The notes: generated from the letters alone by a model not told the origin. A stretch of 64,000 nt of DNA from Trichococcus collinsii (GCF_900107505.1 NZ_FNQH01000003.1:186001-250000); one strand, 5' to 3'. Positions 53,174 through 62,263 are shown, counted from the first letter of the stretch. Made by a program: numbers and translations.

Positions 53174-54025
53174 TTATTCGTATTTCTTCAGGAAGAACAA
53201 GCCTAAAGTTCCTAGCCCGGTATGCGAACTGATCGTGGAACCAATCGTGTTCACATAGATGCGGCGCGGATGAAAATGCTCTTCGATGTATTGACGCATT
53301 TCCTCGATGGCTTCGGCATCGTCGCTGTGGCAGAGGAACACATTTTGTTCCTGAATCATATCGGCCTCATCGCGCAGGCGTTCGTACATCCGGTTCATGA
53401 CTTTTTTGCGCCCACGCAGTTTTTCGACGGGCACCAATTCACCATTGATGACTTCCAGTAACGGTTGGATATTCAGCAATCCCCCGAGAAAAGCACTGGA
53501 CTTCGAAAGGCGGCCGCCTTCCGCAAGGTAATTCAGATCCTTAACGGTGAAAAGGGAAACGACGTTCGCAGCCGTGAAACGGACACGCGATTCGATCTCA
53601 TCCAAAGTGAAGCCGGCATCGCGCATTTCGATTGCTTCGACGACGGACAAGCCTTCACCAACGGAGGCGCTCATGGAGTCGACCAAACGCAGATCAAAAT
53701 CCGGAAACTCCTCCTTCAGTTGCTGGTAAGCCAGAAAGGCCGCTTGGTAGGTACCAGATAGCTTGGAGGAAAGGGAAATGTAGATGCCCGATTCACCGGC
53801 TTCGGCCGCTTTCCGGAAACCGGAAAGGAATTTTTCCAAGGACACTTGGCTCGTTTTCGGATGACCGCCGCGTGCGATCATTTCATAGACTTTGTCGGCT
53901 TGGATTTCGATCATATCTTCGTATTCGCCGGTATCCAGCAGAGTCGTCAACGGGAAGACTTCCACATCATTTTCCTGCAGATCGGCATAAGCCAGGTCAC
54001 AAGCACTATCGGTAAATATTTTCAT
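53174..54025 (-). CDS. DegV family fatty acid-binding protein
   Basis: A 283-residue DegV protein. It opens MKIFTDSACDLAYADL, the usual TDS.CDL motif, has PKTSQVSLEKFLSGF (TSQPS-type fatty acid head-group loop), SSKLSGTYQAAFLA (SS.LSGTYQ loop), RLVDSMSASVGEGL and LKDLNYLAEGGRLSKSSAFLGGLLNIQPLLEV. DegV/FakB proteins bind a fatty acid for phosphorylation by FakA during uptake of exogenous lipids. ATG at 54025 is supported by GAGGAGG upstream; the longer frame to 54058 is rejected. TATACT near 54083 may be its -10 box. Confidence 0.93.
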   Translation of the reverse strand: MKIFTDSACDLAYADLQENDVEVFPLTTLLDTGEYEDMIEIQADKVYEMIARGGHPKTSQVSLEKFLSGFRKAAEAGESGIYISLSSKLSGTYQAAFLAYQQLKEEFPDFDLRLVDSMSASVGEGLSVVEAIEMRDAGFTLDEIESRVRFTAANVVSLFTVKDLNYLAEGGRLSKSSAFLGGLLNIQPLLEVINGELVPVEKLRGRKKVMNRMYERLRDEADMIQEQNVFLCHSDDAEAIEEMRQYIEEHFHPRRIYVNTIGSTISSHTGLGTLGLFFLKKYE

Positions 54026-54162
54026 AATAAACGCCTCCTCTAGCGCGAGTTCTTTCACGGGATATTCCGTGGATTACTCTACAGTATAGCACGTTTCGCC
54101 AGTTTTAAAAATTTCAGCGCAATGGCTGTCCAAGATGAGCGGTGCCGCTGTAAAATAAAGGC

Positions 54163-55947
54163 TCAATCGTTCAATTCGCCGAGTTCCTTCTTAATGAGCA
54201 GCGCGGTCTTCTCGGGGATGCCCAATGCTTTGAGGTCTTCGTGACTGGCTTCGCGAATGTTCTTCATCGTCTTGAAATGCTTCAGAATCTTCGTGCGGGT
54301 TTTCGGTCCGACGCCTTCGATCTCGTCCAATTGCGAAGAAATGCTGTTCTTGGCGCGCACTTGGCGATGGAAGGTGATCGCGAAGCGGTGGACCTCTTCC
54401 TGGATCCGTTGCACCAGATGGAAAGCCTGACTGTTTGGACTGAGCTCAACGATTTCATCATTCTCACCGAAGATGAGAGAGGACGTCTTGTGTTTCGTGT
54501 CCTTGACCATGCCAGCCACCGGTATGTCCAGTCCAAGCTCGTCCTCCAGCACTTCCTTGGCGGCATGTACCTGGACTTTGCCACCGTCCATCAGGATCAA
54601 ATCGGGCATGGGGCGTCCTTCGCGCAACAAACGGCTGTAGCGGCGGCGGATAACTTCCTGTGTCGTCGCGAATTCATTGCTGCCTTCGACCGTTTTGACT
54701 TTGTATTTTCGGTAGTTTTTTCGTTCAGGCTTGCCGTCCTTGTAAACGACCATCGCCGAGACCGGATTTGTTCCTTGGATGTTCGAATGGTCGAACGACT
54801 CAATAATCTCTAGATATTCGATACCGAGCGCCTCGGAAAGTTCTTGGATGGCGCCGACCGTCTTGTGGGTGTCACGCTCGATCATCATGAACTTCTCCGT
54901 CAATGCCAACTCGCTGTTTGTGATTGCCAGTTCTAGGATGCTGCGCTTGCTGCCGCGGACAGGGGTGTGCACTTTCGTTCCCAGTGCTTCCTGCAGCAAT
55001 TCCGTGTCGACGCCTTTCGGTACGAGGACTTCCTGCGGCAGGATGTGATTGGGATCCTGATAGAATTGCATAATGAAGGAAGCCAACTCTTCCTCAGGCG
55101 TGTCATAGCAGGGGAAAAGGGCGGCTTCGCGTTTGATGATCGACGATTGGCGCAACAGGAAGACTTGAATCGACAGCCAGCCTTTGTCCATATGGAACGC
55201 GAAGACATCGCGGTTCGTGTAGTCGCGCGACATGACTGTCTGTTTTTCCACGGTCGCCTCGATGTAGCTGATCTGGTCGCGGTAATCGGCAGCCTGTTCG
55301 AAGTTCAGGATGTCGGCAGCGCGGTGCATTTTTTCCCGCAGATCTTTCTTGATCTCCTTGACCTCGCCGTTCAGGAAAGCGGCAATGCGTTTGATCTGGG
55401 CATCGTATTCTTCTTTCGAAACTTCATGGTCGCAGCAGCCGATGCATTGGCCCATATGGTAATAGAGGCAGGCACGTTTGGAATTTTTAGCGCACTTGCG
55501 CAGCGGGTAGATCTTCTGGATGAACTCCTGCGTCTCCGTCGCCGCGTAGACGTGCGGATAGGGGCCGAAGTAGAGGCCACCATCATCCTCGACCGTCGAG
55601 GTGATGATGAGCTGGGGATCCTTTTCATTCGTGACCTTGAGATAAGGATACATCGTCCCTTGCTTCAGTTTGATGTTGTATTTCGGCTGGTAACGCTTGA
55701 TCAGGTTGATCTCCAGCAGCAGCGATTCTTTGTTCGTTTTGGTGACGATCGTTTCGAACCGGTCGATGTCCGCGACCAACAGCTGCGTCTTGCCTTCGTG
55801 CTTGCTGTGGAAGTAGGATTTCACGCGGTTCTTCAAATTTTTGGCCTTGCCGATGTAGATGATTTCGTCATCCTTGTCCCGCATGATGTAGCAGCCGGGC
55901 AAATCGGGCAGCAGCGCCAATTTTTGGTTGATTTCTTCTCTGCTCAT
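54163..55947 (-). CDS. uvrC: Excinuclease ABC subunit C
   Basis: A 594-residue UvrC. The N-terminal GIY-YIG domain reads LPGCYIMRDKDDEIIYIGKAKNLKNRVKSYF. The Cys-rich region follows (CAKNSKRACLYYHMGQCIGCC), then the UvrB-binding UVR motif (residues about 200-235), the RNase H-like endonuclease domain with LEIIESFDHSNIQGTNPVSAMVV and LILMDGGKVQVHAA, and the C-terminal helix-hairpin-helix pair (LDEIEGVGPKTRTKILKHF). It makes both incisions in nucleotide excision repair. ATG 55947 is favoured by AAAAGGA 9 bases upstream. It is transcribed in the same direction as degV. Confidence 0.97.
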   Translation of the reverse strand: MSREEINQKLALLPDLPGCYIMRDKDDEIIYIGKAKNLKNRVKSYFHSKHEGKTQLLVADIDRFETIVTKTNKESLLLEINLIKRYQPKYNIKLKQGTMYPYLKVTNEKDPQLIITSTVEDDGGLYFGPYPHVYAATETQEFIQKIYPLRKCAKNSKRACLYYHMGQCIGCCDHEVSKEEYDAQIKRIAAFLNGEVKEIKKDLREKMHRAADILNFEQAADYRDQISYIEATVEKQTVMSRDYTNRDVFAFHMDKGWLSIQVFLLRQSSIIKREAALFPCYDTPEEELASFIMQFYQDPNHILPQEVLVPKGVDTELLQEALGTKVHTPVRGSKRSILELAITNSELALTEKFMMIERDTHKTVGAIQELSEALGIEYLEIIESFDHSNIQGTNPVSAMVVYKDGKPERKNYRKYKVKTVEGSNEFATTQEVIRRRYSRLLREGRPMPDLILMDGGKVQVHAAKEVLEDELGLDIPVAGMVKDTKHKTSSLIFGENDEIVELSPNSQAFHLVQRIQEEVHRFAITFHRQVRAKNSISSQLDEIEGVGPKTRTKILKHFKTMKNIREASHEDLKALGIPEKTALLIKKELGELND

Positions 55948-56077
55948 CCGTTTCAATCCTTTTACTTTTTGTTAAGAATAGTATAACATGAATGGAAACA
56001 TACGTTCAGTCGTTTGATTCTGAACGCAGTCATTTTGGGGACGATAACCGCCTCTCCAGCAAGGAAGTGCAAACTGT

Positions 56078-57319
56078 GTGATCAAGAAAATGAAATATGA
56101 AAAGTGGCAGCGTCAAACCGCGCTCTTTTTGGGCAGCCAGACGATTTCCCTGTTCGGCTCATCGCTTGTCCAATACGCGATATTCTGGTATCTGACCTTG
56201 GAAACGCAATCCGGCGTCATCATGACCTTATCGACCATCTTCGGATTTCTGCCGACTTTCTTCATATCGCCGTTCGCCGGGGTATGGGCCGACCGCTATA
56301 ACCGGAAGCGCCTGATCGTCCTTTCCGACGGCATCACCGCGCTCTCAACATTGGTGCTAGTCCTACTGTTCCTGGCGGGGCAGCGTTCGATCTGGATCCT
56401 GTTGGCTACATCGGCAATCCGCGCAGTCGGTGCGGGCATTCAGATGCCGGCGGTCGGCGCCATCCTGCCGCAGATTGTTCCGGAAAAGGAATTGACCCGA
56501 ATCAACGGACTAAACGGCAGCGTCCAGGCCGTCGTCATGTTGATTTCGCCGATGATCAGCGGCGCGCTTTACCAATTTGCGCCGATGGAGGGCATTTTCA
56601 TGATCGATATCGTGACAGCGGCTATGGCGATCGCCATCATGGTGTTCTTTTTGAAAGTCCCTACACATGAAAAAGCCAGCAAAGAACAGGTCAGCAATTA
56701 TCTGGAGGACATGAAGCTTGGCTTCAGCTATATCCAAAATCACGCCTTCATCAAAAGGCTGTTCCTGTATTTTTCCTTGGCTTTCCTGATGGCCGCTCCG
56801 GTATCGTTTCTTTCCCCGCTGCAGGTCGCGCGTTCATTCGGTGAAGATGTTTGGCGTTTGACAGCGATCGAAATCGCCTTTTCCATCGGGATGATCGGCG
56901 GCGGACTCTGGATCGCGTCGTGGGGCGGCTTCAAGAATCGAATCCATTCCATCGCTTTTGCGATCGGAGCGATGGGCTTATGCACTTTCGGGATGGGTGT
57001 CATCCCGAATTTCTGGATTTACCTCTTCCTGATGGGTCTCGTCGGTCTCGTCATCCCGCTCCTGAACGCTCCAAGCATGACGCTGCTGCAGGAAAAGGTC
57101 GAGGAAGATTTCCTTGGCCGCGTCTTCGGCGTCCAAAGCATGGTCGCAAGTTCGATGATGCCGCTGGGGATGCTGATCTTCGGACCGCTGGCGGACCGGA
57201 TGGCGATCGAAATCCTGATGGCCGTATCGGGCGTGTTCCTGATGGTCGTGGCCTTCTTTGCCATCCGCGACCGGGTCTTGCTTGAAGCTGGCAAGCCGGA
57301 ACCTTTGGACGGAGAGTAA
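56078..57319 (+). CDS. MFS transporter, macrolide-efflux-like
   Basis: A 413-residue MFS protein with 12 membrane helices. The opening WQRQTALFLGSQTISLFGSSLVQYAIFWYLT and FISPFAGVWADRYNRKRLIVLSDG (motif A) resemble the MefA/Tet-like group of Gram-positive drug exporters. A second conserved block is PMISGALYQFAPMEGIFMIDIV. The specific drug is unknown. GTG start at 56078 with AAGGAAG about 12 bases upstream; ATG 56090 is an alternative. It is divergent from uvrC and ends at a strong bidirectional terminator. Confidence 0.9.
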   Translation: MIKKMKYEKWQRQTALFLGSQTISLFGSSLVQYAIFWYLTLETQSGVIMTLSTIFGFLPTFFISPFAGVWADRYNRKRLIVLSDGITALSTLVLVLLFLAGQRSIWILLATSAIRAVGAGIQMPAVGAILPQIVPEKELTRINGLNGSVQAVVMLISPMISGALYQFAPMEGIFMIDIVTAAMAIAIMVFFLKVPTHEKASKEQVSNYLEDMKLGFSYIQNHAFIKRLFLYFSLAFLMAAPVSFLSPLQVARSFGEDVWRLTAIEIAFSIGMIGGGLWIASWGGFKNRIHSIAFAIGAMGLCTFGMGVIPNFWIYLFLMGLVGLVIPLLNAPSMTLLQEKVEEDFLGRVFGVQSMVASSMMPLGMLIFGPLADRMAIEILMAVSGVFLMVVAFFAIRDRVLLEAGKPEPLDGE

Positions 57320-57331
57320 TCAACTGGATAC

Positions 57332-57381
57332 AAAAAAACGAACGCGGCTCATCCAAATCGGATGGCCGCGCTCGTTTTTTT
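57332..57381. terminator. Bidirectional terminator between the MFS gene and nrdJ
   Basis: The left arm from AAAAAAACGA to CATCC and the right arm from GGATG to TCGTTTTTTT pair almost completely around a 5-base loop. The flanking genes converge. Confidence 0.9.
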
Positions 57382-57392
57382 GTTTTATATGA

Positions 57393-59975
57393 TCAGAGAC
57401 CGCATTTCAGCTGTGCACCGCAGTTGGTGCAGGTATTGCAGCCGCCCAGATCTTCTACCGTACCTTGTCGGCAGATTGGGCAGGTATCACCGATTTCGTT
57501 GCCGATTGTGACATCGGTAGACGTGAGGTTTGCTATCGAATCAACTAGGAAAGTCTTGTCCTTGTTGACTTTTACGTGTTCTTTCTCTTCTTCGAGCTTG
57601 GCTTCATCATCCCAAACGTTTTCTTCGGCTTTCAGCGTCAGCACCTGCGAATCGCGGCTGCCGTCGACGTAGACCGTACCACCCTTGGCTCCGCCCAGGT
57701 AGAGGCGTTCATAGATTTTTTCGACTTGATCGACGGTATAGCCTTTCGGCGTGTTCACCGTTTTTGAAATGGAACTGTCCACCCAGCGCTGGATTGTCGT
57801 CTGCACATCGACGTGTTCTTCAGGAGCAAGCGTCATGGCAGTCGCAAAATAATCAGGCAACTGGTTCGGATCAGCATCCGGATGACGATCCAGATATTCT
57901 TGGACGATATCCGCCTTCACTTCGATGAATTTGCCGAGACGGCCGCTGCGGTAATACGTGAACGAGAAGTAGGGCTCCAAACCGGTGGAAACGCCGGCCA
58001 TCGTGCCCGTCGAACCGGTAGGCGCCACCGTCAACAAGTGCGAGTTGCGGATGCCGTATTTCAGGACGCCTTCACGGACATGCTCCGGCATTTTTTTCAT
58101 ATAGCCAGTGTTAATGAAACGCTCGCGCAGGATTTGAGTCTCTTTTCCGGTCTGCCCGACCAGGAACGGGAAGCTGCCGCGCGTCTTCGCCAACTCGATG
58201 CTTTCCTCGTAGGCCGCCACGGCGATCGTTTCGAATACTTGATCGATCAGCTGCAGGCTTTCCAGTGAACCGTAGCGGACACCGCAATAGATCAGCATGT
58301 CGGCCAAGCCCATGATCCCCAGGCCAATCCGTCGTTCGCCAAGCGCTTGTTTTTTGTTCTCCTCCAGAAAGTAAGGGGTGGAGTCGATGACGTTGTCCTG
58401 CATATGGATACCGGTGCGGACAGTCTGTTCCAATTTGGCAAAATCGACCATCTGCAGGTCCTTGTTCACCATTTCGGCCAAGTTGACTGCCGCCAAGTTG
58501 CAGACGGAATAGGCTGCCAAGGGTTGCTCGCCGCAAGGATTGGTGGCGACTACTTTTTGACCGTATGCTACCGCATTTGTCATTTTGTTTGCGTTATCGA
58601 TGAAGAAGATGCCTGGTTCGGCGGCATAAGTGGCGCAGACGTTGATCAGGCGCCACAATTCACGCGCTTTGACGGTCCGGTAGGTGCGGACGGCGTTTCC
58701 GGAAGCTTCCCAATCGCGGACATCGCCGCAGTTTGTCCATTCTGCATCGTAGTGAGCCATCGCATCCGCATCGTAATGTTCGACATCCGGAAAACGAAGC
58801 GCGTATTCTTCACCCCTCATCACTGCGTCCATGAAGTCGTCGGTAATGCAGACGGAAATGTTGGCGCCAGTCAGGAACTCAGGATTGTTGACGGTGTAAG
58901 TGCCGCCATCGCGCAGTTTTTTCTCGGCTTCATGTATGACTGATGCGTCAAAACCGCCATGCCCCGGGATGTGCTTGTAGTTGACAATGCCGGTATACAT
59001 GTTGATGTCTTTGGAAGAAAAAGGCGTGAAATGCAGCTTTTCCTTTGCCAACATGCGGATTTGTTCATCCTCGAAATTTTCGATGATGTAGCGGAGGATG
59101 CGCGGATTCTGCATCTTGGAAATGATGAATTCGAAGATATCCGGATGCCAGTCGGCCAGCATGATCATCTGGGCGCCGCGACGGGATCCACCTTGTTCGA
59201 CCAGATGCGTCAATTTAGCGATGTCGTCCATCCAGGAAACGGAGCCGGAAGAGCGCCCGTTGACTCCTTTCACTATTGTGTGGCGCGGACGCAGCGTCGA
59301 TCCGTTCGAACCGACGCCGCCACCACGGCTCATGATTTCCATGACTTTTTTGCGGTGATCGGAAATGCCGCCGCGCGAGTCGGGCACGAAAGGCATGACG
59401 TAACAGTTGAAATAGGTCACATCGGTACCGGAGCCGGCGCCGTAAAGCACGCGCCCGGCCGGGATGAAGTTCAAGGCTTTCTGTTCTTCGTAGAATTTCA
59501 GAAACGCTTCATGGCGCAGTTCCGGCGTGATTTCAACCTCGGCTAGACCATGAGCGTTGCGCATCGCAATCTGTTCGTAGAAAAGCTCCAGTGGTTTGTC
59601 CAACGTCAGGATCCGGCGCGTCACGATGCCGCCTTCTTCGACTTCGAAATCGTCGATATTGTGCTGGTATTCCTCAGAAACTTTGATGCGCACAGTCTGT
59701 TCTTTGTGGTTTACGGAAAGGACGGTTCCTGTTCCGCGGGCCGGATATTTTGGGTCCTCCTTGACCGTCAGAATCACGAGGTCGCCTTCGGACAGAGTCT
59801 CCTTGGTGGAATCCTTGTAGGAGTAGCGATCCAACATAACGAGGCGGGACACGCCCTCATAAGTCACGTGCATATCTTCCGTGATTGGAAACACATGCGG
59901 GAACCGCTCGATATCCTTGTTCAATTTTTCAAATCCTGCTTTAAATGTGGTCTTTGTTGCATCCACAATACTCAC
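57393..59975 (-). CDS. nrdJ: Class II (adenosylcobalamin-dependent) ribonucleoside-diphosphate reductase
   Basis: An 860-residue single-chain reductase making deoxynucleotides from ribonucleotides without oxygen. Visible features: a long N-terminal extension (1-150), NFIPAGRVLYGAGSG, the redox-cysteine region TYFNCYVMPF, SRGGGVGSNGSTLRPR, the active-site loop ATNPCGEQPLAAYSVCNLAAVNL (N-x-C-x-E radical region), TVAPTGSTGTMAGVSTGLEPYFSF, and a C-terminal zinc-ribbon-like tail (CPICRQG...CNTCTNCGAQLKCGL) that includes the terminal redox cysteines. The Cys-rich tail and B12-type length exclude NrdA or NrdE. It is preceded by two NrdR boxes 31 bases apart. Confidence 0.94.
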   Translation of the reverse strand: MSIVDATKTTFKAGFEKLNKDIERFPHVFPITEDMHVTYEGVSRLVMLDRYSYKDSTKETLSEGDLVILTVKEDPKYPARGTGTVLSVNHKEQTVRIKVSEEYQHNIDDFEVEEGGIVTRRILTLDKPLELFYEQIAMRNAHGLAEVEITPELRHEAFLKFYEEQKALNFIPAGRVLYGAGSGTDVTYFNCYVMPFVPDSRGGISDHRKKVMEIMSRGGGVGSNGSTLRPRHTIVKGVNGRSSGSVSWMDDIAKLTHLVEQGGSRRGAQMIMLADWHPDIFEFIISKMQNPRILRYIIENFEDEQIRMLAKEKLHFTPFSSKDINMYTGIVNYKHIPGHGGFDASVIHEAEKKLRDGGTYTVNNPEFLTGANISVCITDDFMDAVMRGEEYALRFPDVEHYDADAMAHYDAEWTNCGDVRDWEASGNAVRTYRTVKARELWRLINVCATYAAEPGIFFIDNANKMTNAVAYGQKVVATNPCGEQPLAAYSVCNLAAVNLAEMVNKDLQMVDFAKLEQTVRTGIHMQDNVIDSTPYFLEENKKQALGERRIGLGIMGLADMLIYCGVRYGSLESLQLIDQVFETIAVAAYEESIELAKTRGSFPFLVGQTGKETQILRERFINTGYMKKMPEHVREGVLKYGIRNSHLLTVAPTGSTGTMAGVSTGLEPYFSFTYYRSGRLGKFIEVKADIVQEYLDRHPDADPNQLPDYFATAMTLAPEEHVDVQTTIQRWVDSSISKTVNTPKGYTVDQVEKIYERLYLGGAKGGTVYVDGSRDSQVLTLKAEENVWDDEAKLEEEKEHVKVNKDKTFLVDSIANLTSTDVTIGNEIGDTCPICRQGTVEDLGGCNTCTNCGAQLKCGL

Positions 59976-59994
59976 TCCTTTATATATGGCGAAA

Positions 59995-60041
59995 ACACTA
60001 GATGTTGTGCTGTCGGTTCATGTCTCATACTATATATGTTA
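59995..60041 (-). promoter_or_regulatory. Tandem NrdR boxes upstream of nrdJ
   Basis: ACACTAGATGTTGTGC (59995-60010) and CATACTATATATGTTA (60026-60041) resemble the NrdR consensus ACACWATATMTTGTGT. They are spaced 31 bases apart, the three-turn spacing typical of NrdR operators. NrdR would repress the gene when dATP is plentiful. Both lie upstream of the start codon at 59975. Confidence 0.75.
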
Positions 60042-60207
60042 ATTCTGTTCGCCGAATAAATCAAGGGGAACAGTCAAGGAGTTGGCTGATGTAAACGGAT
60101 GAAAACGTTGTTTGGATGGAAGGGGATGTGTTTGTAATAATATATCGGCCAATAAGACGTGTGTGGAGTGCGTCGGAAACGGGGTGTCGTGTTTCACGAA
60201 GGAGATG

Positions 60208-60335
60208 AATGCTGAATAGCCGAGACAGGGCGCGGGTGTCGACTGTTCCGAATGGGACTAATGCTTAACAGTCAAGACAGAGCATTGGCGTTGGCTGTTT
60301 CGGGAAAAGTGGGTCGCGAACAGCCGAGAGGACAA
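60208..60335. repeat. Degenerate tandem duplication in the nrdJ-sirtuin gap
   Basis: A roughly 52-base unit starting ATGCTGAATAGCCGAGACAG (60208) is repeated imperfectly from ATGCTTAACAGTCAAGACAG (60260). A further ACAGCCGAGAGGACAA follows at about 60321. The whole 59976-60460 gap otherwise shows only the NrdR boxes and a TATAAT at 60418-60423 that probably serves the sirtuin operon. Confidence 0.5.
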
Positions 60336-60460
60336 TCCGTTGTTTGTATCCGATGACCACAACAAATCCGATTCGGCCTATAATGCGAAATAGTACCCAG
60401 TCAACCCTCGCGAAAGCTATAATGAAAGTAGAAAGAACAACAAAAGAAAGGAGTCCGAAC

Positions 60461-61204
60461 ATGAAAGATAAAGAACGCTTCGCGGATATGATCCGTAAAT
60501 CGCAGCGCATCGTTGCCTTCACTGGTGCGGGCATCAGCACGGAGAGTGGGATCCCGGATTTCCGCTCGGCGGGCGGGCTTTTCGACAGGTTGAGCGGCCG
60601 CCATTTCAGCGGTGAGGAGACGCTCAGCATAGGTTTCCTGGAGGCGTATCCCGCGCTTTTCTTCCGCAATTATGCGGAGCATTTCGATTTTTCACAGGCG
60701 CTCCCGAACGCCGGGCACCGCTTCTTTGCGGGCCTCGAAAAGACAGGCAAAGAAGTCACCGTCGTCACCCAGAACATCGACAATCTGCACCAGTCCGCCG
60801 GCAGCAGCACAATCATCGAGCTCCACGGGAACGGCACGAGATGGCGGACGTTCGACACGGACGAACCCGCCGATGCCACCGCAATCAACATGGACGCGCA
60901 AGGCATCCAGCGCGATTCCCAAGGCAGGATGGTGCGTTCCGATATCGTCCTCTACGGCGAAATGCTCGACGAGGAGGCAATGGAGCGCGCGGCCGCAGCA
61001 ATCGGCGCGGCAGACATGCTGGTCGTCATAGGCACCTCGTTGGCCGTATATCCGGCTGCGAGCATCGTCCACTATTTCAAAGGCCATTACGCCGTCTTGC
61101 TGAACCGAACGCCTGTGCCGCAGTCGCTGACCTTCCAGTTGGCCGTCCAGACCGATGCGGGCGCCTTTTTGGCGGACGTCTGGGAAGAATATTTTGCAAA
61201 ATGA
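60461..61204 (+). CDS. Sirtuin-family (SIR2) protein without zinc-binding cysteines
   Basis: A 247-residue SIR2-fold protein. NAD-binding features are intact: FTGAGISTESGIPDFRS (20-36), TQNIDNLH (103-110), the catalytic-type His122 in ELHGN, GTSLAVYPAASIV (181-193) and LLNRTPVP. The zinc module that normally carries two Cys pairs, residues about 125-155, has none; the entire protein has no cysteine. It could be a deacylase, ADP-ribosyltransferase or NAD hydrolase. ATG 60461 follows AAAGGAG; the longer frame to 60344 is rejected. The Panacea-type gene begins 22 bases downstream, so both are likely co-transcribed. Confidence 0.9.
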   Translation: MKDKERFADMIRKSQRIVAFTGAGISTESGIPDFRSAGGLFDRLSGRHFSGEETLSIGFLEAYPALFFRNYAEHFDFSQALPNAGHRFFAGLEKTGKEVTVVTQNIDNLHQSAGSSTIIELHGNGTRWRTFDTDEPADATAINMDAQGIQRDSQGRMVRSDIVLYGEMLDEEAMERAAAAIGAADMLVVIGTSLAVYPAASIVHYFKGHYAVLLNRTPVPQSLTFQLAVQTDAGAFLADVWEEYFAK

Positions 61205-61226
61205 GTAAAGAAAAGGGGAGAACGCT

Positions 61227-61796
61227 ATGCCGAAGGTGAGTCAGTTGGCGAGTTACCTGGTCTACTCTTACGAAAACCATACAGGAGCCAGGTTCGGCGA
61301 CAATGAGCTGAGGCTGCAGACGATGCTGTATTTCGCGCAGCGGGAATGTCTGGCGGTAGTCGGAGTGCCGTTGTTCGAGGGAAGCTTTGAAGGCTGGGAA
61401 GAGGGTCCTGTGCTGCCGGAACTGCATTTCTTCTTTGAGGAAGGCTACGATCCCTTCGAACCACTGGAGATGAAGAAGTTGACGGAGCGCGAACAGTTCA
61501 TCCTGGACCGCGTAGTCTTTGCCTACGGTCAGTACGAAGGCTGGTATTTGTCGGATTTGGCGCGCCGCGAAACATCCTGGCGCAATAGCAGACCCAGTGT
61601 CGCGGAAGAAGTGACCGAACCCAAACTGCTGGAACTTGCGGATATCCGCGAGGATGCGAAAAAAGTGAGGATCTATGACACGTTGTTCGATGTTTATCTG
61701 GATGAATTGGAGGAATTCGAAGGGGGGTGCTGGAACCATGAACGAAACGCAAGCCTATATTGGGGCCATCGTGAAGACCCGATTTGCCTACCATGA
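61227..61796 (+). CDS. Panacea-domain (DUF4065/SocA-like) antitoxin-type protein
   Basis: A 189-residue protein. Residues 3-120 follow the Panacea pattern: VSQLASYLVYSYE, then LRLQTMLYFAQRECLAVVGVPLFEGSFEGWEEGPVLPELHFFFEEG (the family's L.KL.YYAQ..HL...G.PLF.E.F.AW..GPV.PELY form), EREQFILDRVVFAYGQYEGWYLSDLARRETSW (G..L..L.H...PW). This domain is known as a versatile antitoxin that neutralises unrelated toxins. The last 59 bases overlap the following PemK/MazF-like gene in another frame. AAAGGGGAG precedes the ATG. Confidence 0.85.
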   Translation: MPKVSQLASYLVYSYENHTGARFGDNELRLQTMLYFAQRECLAVVGVPLFEGSFEGWEEGPVLPELHFFFEEGYDPFEPLEMKKLTEREQFILDRVVFAYGQYEGWYLSDLARRETSWRNSRPSVAEEVTEPKLLELADIREDAKKVRIYDTLFDVYLDELEEFEGGCWNHERNASLYWGHREDPICLP

Positions 61797-62130
61797 CCTT
61801 GAGACAGACAAAATTGCCTTCAAATCGCGCCCGTTTTTGATCATCGGTGCGGAATATGATACGTTGCCGTGCGACTTCACAGCCTTTCCGATTTCGAAAG
61901 TGTCGACGAGCCAAAACATCGATCCCATCCACGACATCAAAGTCGAAAAGGACCGCTACCCCAAACTGAGCCTGAATGCGGACGTCTCCTATATCCGCGT
62001 CCATAAAATTCAGACGATCCACAGTTCCCAGCTTGCGATCGGGATCCTGTCCTCATTGAGCCAAGCCTACCCAGATCTCTATGCGGAAGTGAAGGCAGCT
62101 TACCGGGATTTTTCCGGGGGGCTGTTCTGA
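61738..62130 (+). CDS. PemK/MazF-like toxin-type protein
   Basis: A 130-residue protein with the PemK/MazF-like beta-barrel pattern: AYIGAIVKTRFAYHDLETDKIAFKSRPFLIIGAEYDTLPCDFTAFPISKVS, HDIKVEKDRYPKLSLNADVSYIRVHKIQTIHSSQL (the D..Y..L.L...SYIR..KI.TI pattern) and a C-terminal helix, LSSLSQAYPDLYAEVKAAY. MazF-type toxins cut RNA. The ATG at 61738 sits within the Panacea gene and has GGGGGG upstream; the longer frame from 61675 is shadow. The gene overlap implies coupled synthesis, as in many toxin-antitoxin pairs. Confidence 0.82.
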   Translation: MNETQAYIGAIVKTRFAYHDLETDKIAFKSRPFLIIGAEYDTLPCDFTAFPISKVSTSQNIDPIHDIKVEKDRYPKLSLNADVSYIRVHKIQTIHSSQLAIGILSSLSQAYPDLYAEVKAAYRDFSGGLF

Positions 62131-62170
62131 CTGAGCGGAGCTGCGATCCCGGCTTGGAAATTACCAAGAA

Positions 62171-62231
62171 AAAAAACACCCCTGCCTAGCGGAGGCCCAT
62201 AATGGAGCCTTCGTCTAAGCGGGGGTGTTTT
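62171..62231. terminator. Bidirectional terminator after the sirtuin/Panacea/PemK operon
   Basis: A long hairpin with arms from AAAAAACACCCCTGCCTAGC to GTCTAAGCGGGGGTGTTTTA, imperfect in the middle. It separates convergent genes. Confidence 0.8.
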
Positions 62232-62263
62232 ACAATCTGTTATGCAAACTCAGCGACGTGCGC

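Noticed and set aside
54967-55986. A 339-codon open frame on the plus strand opposite uvrC
   Set aside because: It lies entirely across uvrC, has no family motif and mirrors the strong codon bias of the real gene.
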